In this document: piece by piece, positions 56,615 through 58,514 of the stretch
Layout: the number at the start of each line of letters is the position of its first letter
How positions within the stretch are numbered: the first letter of the stretch is position 1
IMG/VR virus record: IMGVR_UViG_3300032157_000372
Location: 1-58,514 of that record
Strand: one strand, 5' to 3'
Length of the DNA: 58,514 nucleotides
From: a virus
Program-made: the position numbers and the translations under genes
The notes under the pieces: model-generated
Told to the model about the DNA's origin: nothing
Databases searched by the model: none
Seen by the model: only the letters and a program-made list of their open reading frames with translations

Positions 56615-57463
56615 ATGCACATGCGCATCTCCGCGCACGGCCTCGCTTTGGCCAAGGGATTCGAGAGCTTCGTGCCCTACGTCTACGACGACAAGGTCGC
56701 GCCGATCCGCGGCAAATATCGCGAGTGGCGCCGCGGCGATCCTATCCGCGGCACGCTCACGATCGGCTACGGCCACACGGACGCGGCGAAATTCGACCTC
56801 GGCTTCAAGCTTGCCGACGTGCCGGCAGGTTTCCGCATCACGGAAGCCGAGGCCTGCGAGATCCTCGACGTCGACCTCGACGAATGCGAGCAGGCGGTGA
56901 ACGACCTGGTCAAGGTGCCGCTCAGGCAAGGCGAGTTCGACTCGGTCGTCGACCTCACCTTCAATTTCGGCACCGGCAACCTGCGGAAATCGACGCTGCT
57001 CGCCCGCCTCAACCGCGGCGACAAGAAGGGCGCGCGCGCCGCCTTCGACCTCTACGTCAAGTCAAAAGGCGAGTTCATGCGCGGCCTGCAGCGCCGCCGC
57101 GACGCCGAGCAGCTCCTCTGGGACGAGGAGATCCCGGTCGTGCCGACTGAGCCCGTGCATCACCCGGCCGAGGTCGACCACGTCGAGGTCGTCGAGCCGC
57201 CGGCGAGCATGGTGCAGAGCTCCGAGGGCAACGCGGCCGTCCTCACCTCCGGCACGGGCGCGACGGGCGTCTCGCTCGAGATGTCGCGCGCGGCCGAGAA
57301 GGTCGCGGCCAAGGGCGCCGACGGCGTGCTCGACTACGTGGGCCAGCTCGCGATGGCGCTCCTCGCCTCGCCGACGTTCTGGATGTCGGCGCTCGTCATG
57401 GCGTCGGGTGCCTATCTCTGGTTCCGGCGCCGCTCGTGGTTCCTGGCGCAGCGGGGAGGCTGA
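56615..57463 (+). CDS. GH24 lysozyme with C-terminal membrane anchor
   Basis: Protein of 282 residues. The lysozyme domain (1-150) has the catalytic Glu17 (KGFESF) and the TLTIGYGHT motif. After an acidic linker the C-terminus has a transmembrane helix (FWMSALVMASGAYLWF), then a basic end. No N-terminal signal or SAR segment, so export and release probably differ from T4 and P1 models. Confidence 0.92.
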   Translation: MHMRISAHGLALAKGFESFVPYVYDDKVAPIRGKYREWRRGDPIRGTLTIGYGHTDAAKFDLGFKLADVPAGFRITEAEACEILDVDLDECEQAVNDLVKVPLRQGEFDSVVDLTFNFGTGNLRKSTLLARLNRGDKKGARAAFDLYVKSKGEFMRGLQRRRDAEQLLWDEEIPVVPTEPVHHPAEVDHVEVVEPPASMVQSSEGNAAVLTSGTGATGVSLEMSRAAEKVAAKGADGVLDYVGQLAMALLASPTFWMSALVMASGAYLWFRRRSWFLAQRGG

Positions 57464-57466
57464 GAC

Positions 57467-57868
57467 ATGTTCGGGATTGATCTCGCCGCCTGGCTCGCAG
57501 GAAGCGCGCTGGGCCGCTTCTGGAACAAGGACACCGCGAAGGCGATCGCCGTCGTTGTGGTCGCGCTCGCCGTGCTCATCGGCGGCATTCTCGTCTGGCG
57601 CGCGATCGGCGCCGCCGCCGTCGCGGCCAATGATGCCGGCTGGCGCGCGAAGGCCGCCGCCGCCGCCTACGCCGAGCGCGGCCGCCAGCTCGCTGTCAAC
57701 AGCCGTGCCGAAGCCGCCGCCGCCGCCGAGCGCGAGGTCTACGTCGGCCAGATCCGCGACATGGCCGAGCATGCCGTCACGCTCGAGGCCGAGCTCGCCC
57801 GCCTCAAGGGCGTCGACGGCGATCCGATCATCTATCCGAAGTCGCTCGCAAGGGAGCTGCGCAAATGA
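57467..57868 (+). CDS. Inner-membrane spanin (Rz-like)
   Basis: Protein of 133 residues with one N-terminal transmembrane helix (AIAVVVVALAVLIGGILVW) and a long periplasmic coiled coil. The partner outer spanin starts inside its last codons. Confidence 0.85.
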   Translation: MFGIDLAAWLAGSALGRFWNKDTAKAIAVVVVALAVLIGGILVWRAIGAAAVAANDAGWRAKAAAAAYAERGRQLAVNSRAEAAAAAEREVYVGQIRDMAEHAVTLEAELARLKGVDGDPIIYPKSLARELRK

Positions 57869-58212
57869 AGATCGGCAACAGGCAACAGGCAATAGGCATC
57901 CGGGCGCTCGCTGCTGCCTGCTGCCTGCTGCCTCTCTTTCTCGCCGGCTGCGCGAACGGCGACGTGCCGGTCGACTGGCTCGCGCTGACCGAGGCCGAGC
58001 CCGCGCCGGCGCCGTCGCTCCCCGCCGAGTGCGTGTCGAAGGATCGCGCCTGGACAGACGTGCCCGACGCCGACGTCACGCGCTCGCAGGGCGCTGCGAA
58101 CCTCGATCGCAACAAGCGGGCCTACAAGGAGCTGATCGCCAAGCGGCGCATCTGCACGGCCGCGCTGCGCGAGCAATTCCCGACCGCGTGGGCCGTGAGC
58201 GTCAATAAGTGA
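57865..58212 (+). CDS. Outer-membrane spanin lipoprotein (Rz1-like) with repeat-encoded signal
   Basis: Protein of 115 residues starting in the ATGA of the inner spanin. The lipobox LAGC is preceded by a signal peptide whose residues (GNRQQAIGI, then AAACCLLP) come from a family 2 palindromic element. The mature part is 83 residues, Pro/Asp-rich then helical. Together with the upstream gene it should fuse the two membranes at lysis. Confidence 0.85.
   Translation: MKIGNRQQAIGIRALAAACCLLPLFLAGCANGDVPVDWLALTEAEPAPAPSLPAECVSKDRAWTDVPDADVTRSQGAANLDRNKRAYKELIAKRRICTAALREQFPTAWAVSVNK
57874..57933 (+). repeat. Palindromic element family 2, copy in the outer spanin
   Basis: GGCAACA, GGCAACA, GGCAATA (57874-57897) and TGCTGCC units (57912-57933). 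Fully translated into the signal peptide. Confidence 0.85.
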
Positions 58213-58235
58213 AGCTGATCCTGGAGGGGGAACCC

Positions 58236-58514
58236 ATGGACAAGAGAAAGCTCGAAGCCTTCGGCGCGATCGCGCTGGGCATCGCGGTCATGCTCATCGG
58301 CGTCAAGATGGCGATCACGTATGCGAGCGCGCCCGACGTTGCTGTCGTCGCCGCAGACACGCCCGCGCCCGTCATGATGGCGACGCAGGGCGAGGTCGAC
58401 GACCTGCGCCTCTCGCTCGGCGCCGCCACGGCCGCGATCGAGCTCATGGACGCGCGCGTCGCCCGGATCGAGGCCGAGATCAAGAAAGCCGCCGCCAAGA
58501 AATCGAAGCGCTGA
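58236..58514 (+). CDS. Small membrane protein at the window end
   Basis: Protein of 92 residues from ATG 58236, after a GGAGGGGG ribosome site. One hydrophobic helix (AFGAIALGIAVMLIGVKMAI) near the N-terminus and a basic coiled-coil tail. May be a holin or antiholin, but that cannot be shown. The TGA is the last triplet of the window. Confidence 0.7.
   Translation: MDKRKLEAFGAIALGIAVMLIGVKMAITYASAPDVAVVAADTPAPVMMATQGEVDDLRLSLGAATAAIELMDARVARIEAEIKKAAAKKSKR

Noticed and set aside
1-58514. Mu-like transposable phage
   Set aside because: The tail is Mu-like, but there is no MuA/MuB-type transposase and there is an integrase with a full catalytic set.
1-58514. attL/attR sites
   Set aside because: The window starts at the integrase stop and ends at a gene stop, so flanks are absent; no direct repeat of the two ends could be seen.

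Overview
The window is a near-complete temperate phage (prophage) genome of a GC-rich bacterium. It runs from the stop codon of a tyrosine integrase (base 1, minus strand) to the stop codon of a small membrane protein (base 58514). GC-biased codons, an initiator that joins a winged helix to a DnaA N-terminal-like domain, and abundant palindromic repeats suggest an alphaproteobacterial, probably Hyphomicrobiales, host. That host assignment is inference. No chromosomal flank or att core is included, and there is no Mu-type transposase, so this is an integrase-type phage.

Layout: (1) 1-7192, a leftward operon of small genes with end-to-end ATGA, GTGA or TGAGCGATG junctions, ending in an excisionase-like gene and the integrase. 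A 1567-bp IS1595-family element with perfect 8-bp target duplications interrupts one gene. (2) 7193-9496, the immunity region: a WYL-like gene, a secreted protein, a CI-type repressor and a Cro-type gene. Four matching 15-bp operators sit in the two divergent control regions. (3) 9497-10208, gene-poor DNA with a tRNA-Met(CAT). (4) 10209-25057, rightward early genes: a replication initiator carrying tandem iterons inside its gene (lambda O style), two DNA methyltransferases, a possible PD-(D/E)XK nuclease, an SNF2-like helicase with a C-terminal clamp-binding-like peptide, and many tiny coupled genes. (5) 25058-25423, a control region with a candidate promoter followed closely by a terminator. 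(6) 25424-29240, structural or adhesin-like genes, including a LamG-like protein with about 17 repeats of 21 residues. (7) 29350-41352, a lambda-type packaging and head module (Nu1, GpA, W, portal, S49 protease with nested scaffold, D, E, connector genes) interrupted by a 1110-residue Ala/Lys-rich protein with many hydrophobic segments. (8) 41432-52753, a Mu-type contractile tail (terminator, sheath, tube, frameshifted chaperones, tape measure, N, P, gp45-48). (9) 52755-58514, fibres and lysis (GH24 lysozyme, two-component spanin, small membrane protein).

The genes together describe a temperate myovirus with a lambda-like head and a Mu-like tail. The repressor should silence both the leftward int/xis operon and the rightward cro/replication genes. 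The most unusual feature is two families of short palindromic repeats. One lies in frame inside several phage genes, in the same reading frame each time, like Rickettsia palindromic elements. The other, built of (GGCAACA)n and (TGCTGCC)n arms, sits at start/stop junctions and even encodes the lipoprotein signal peptide of the outer spanin.
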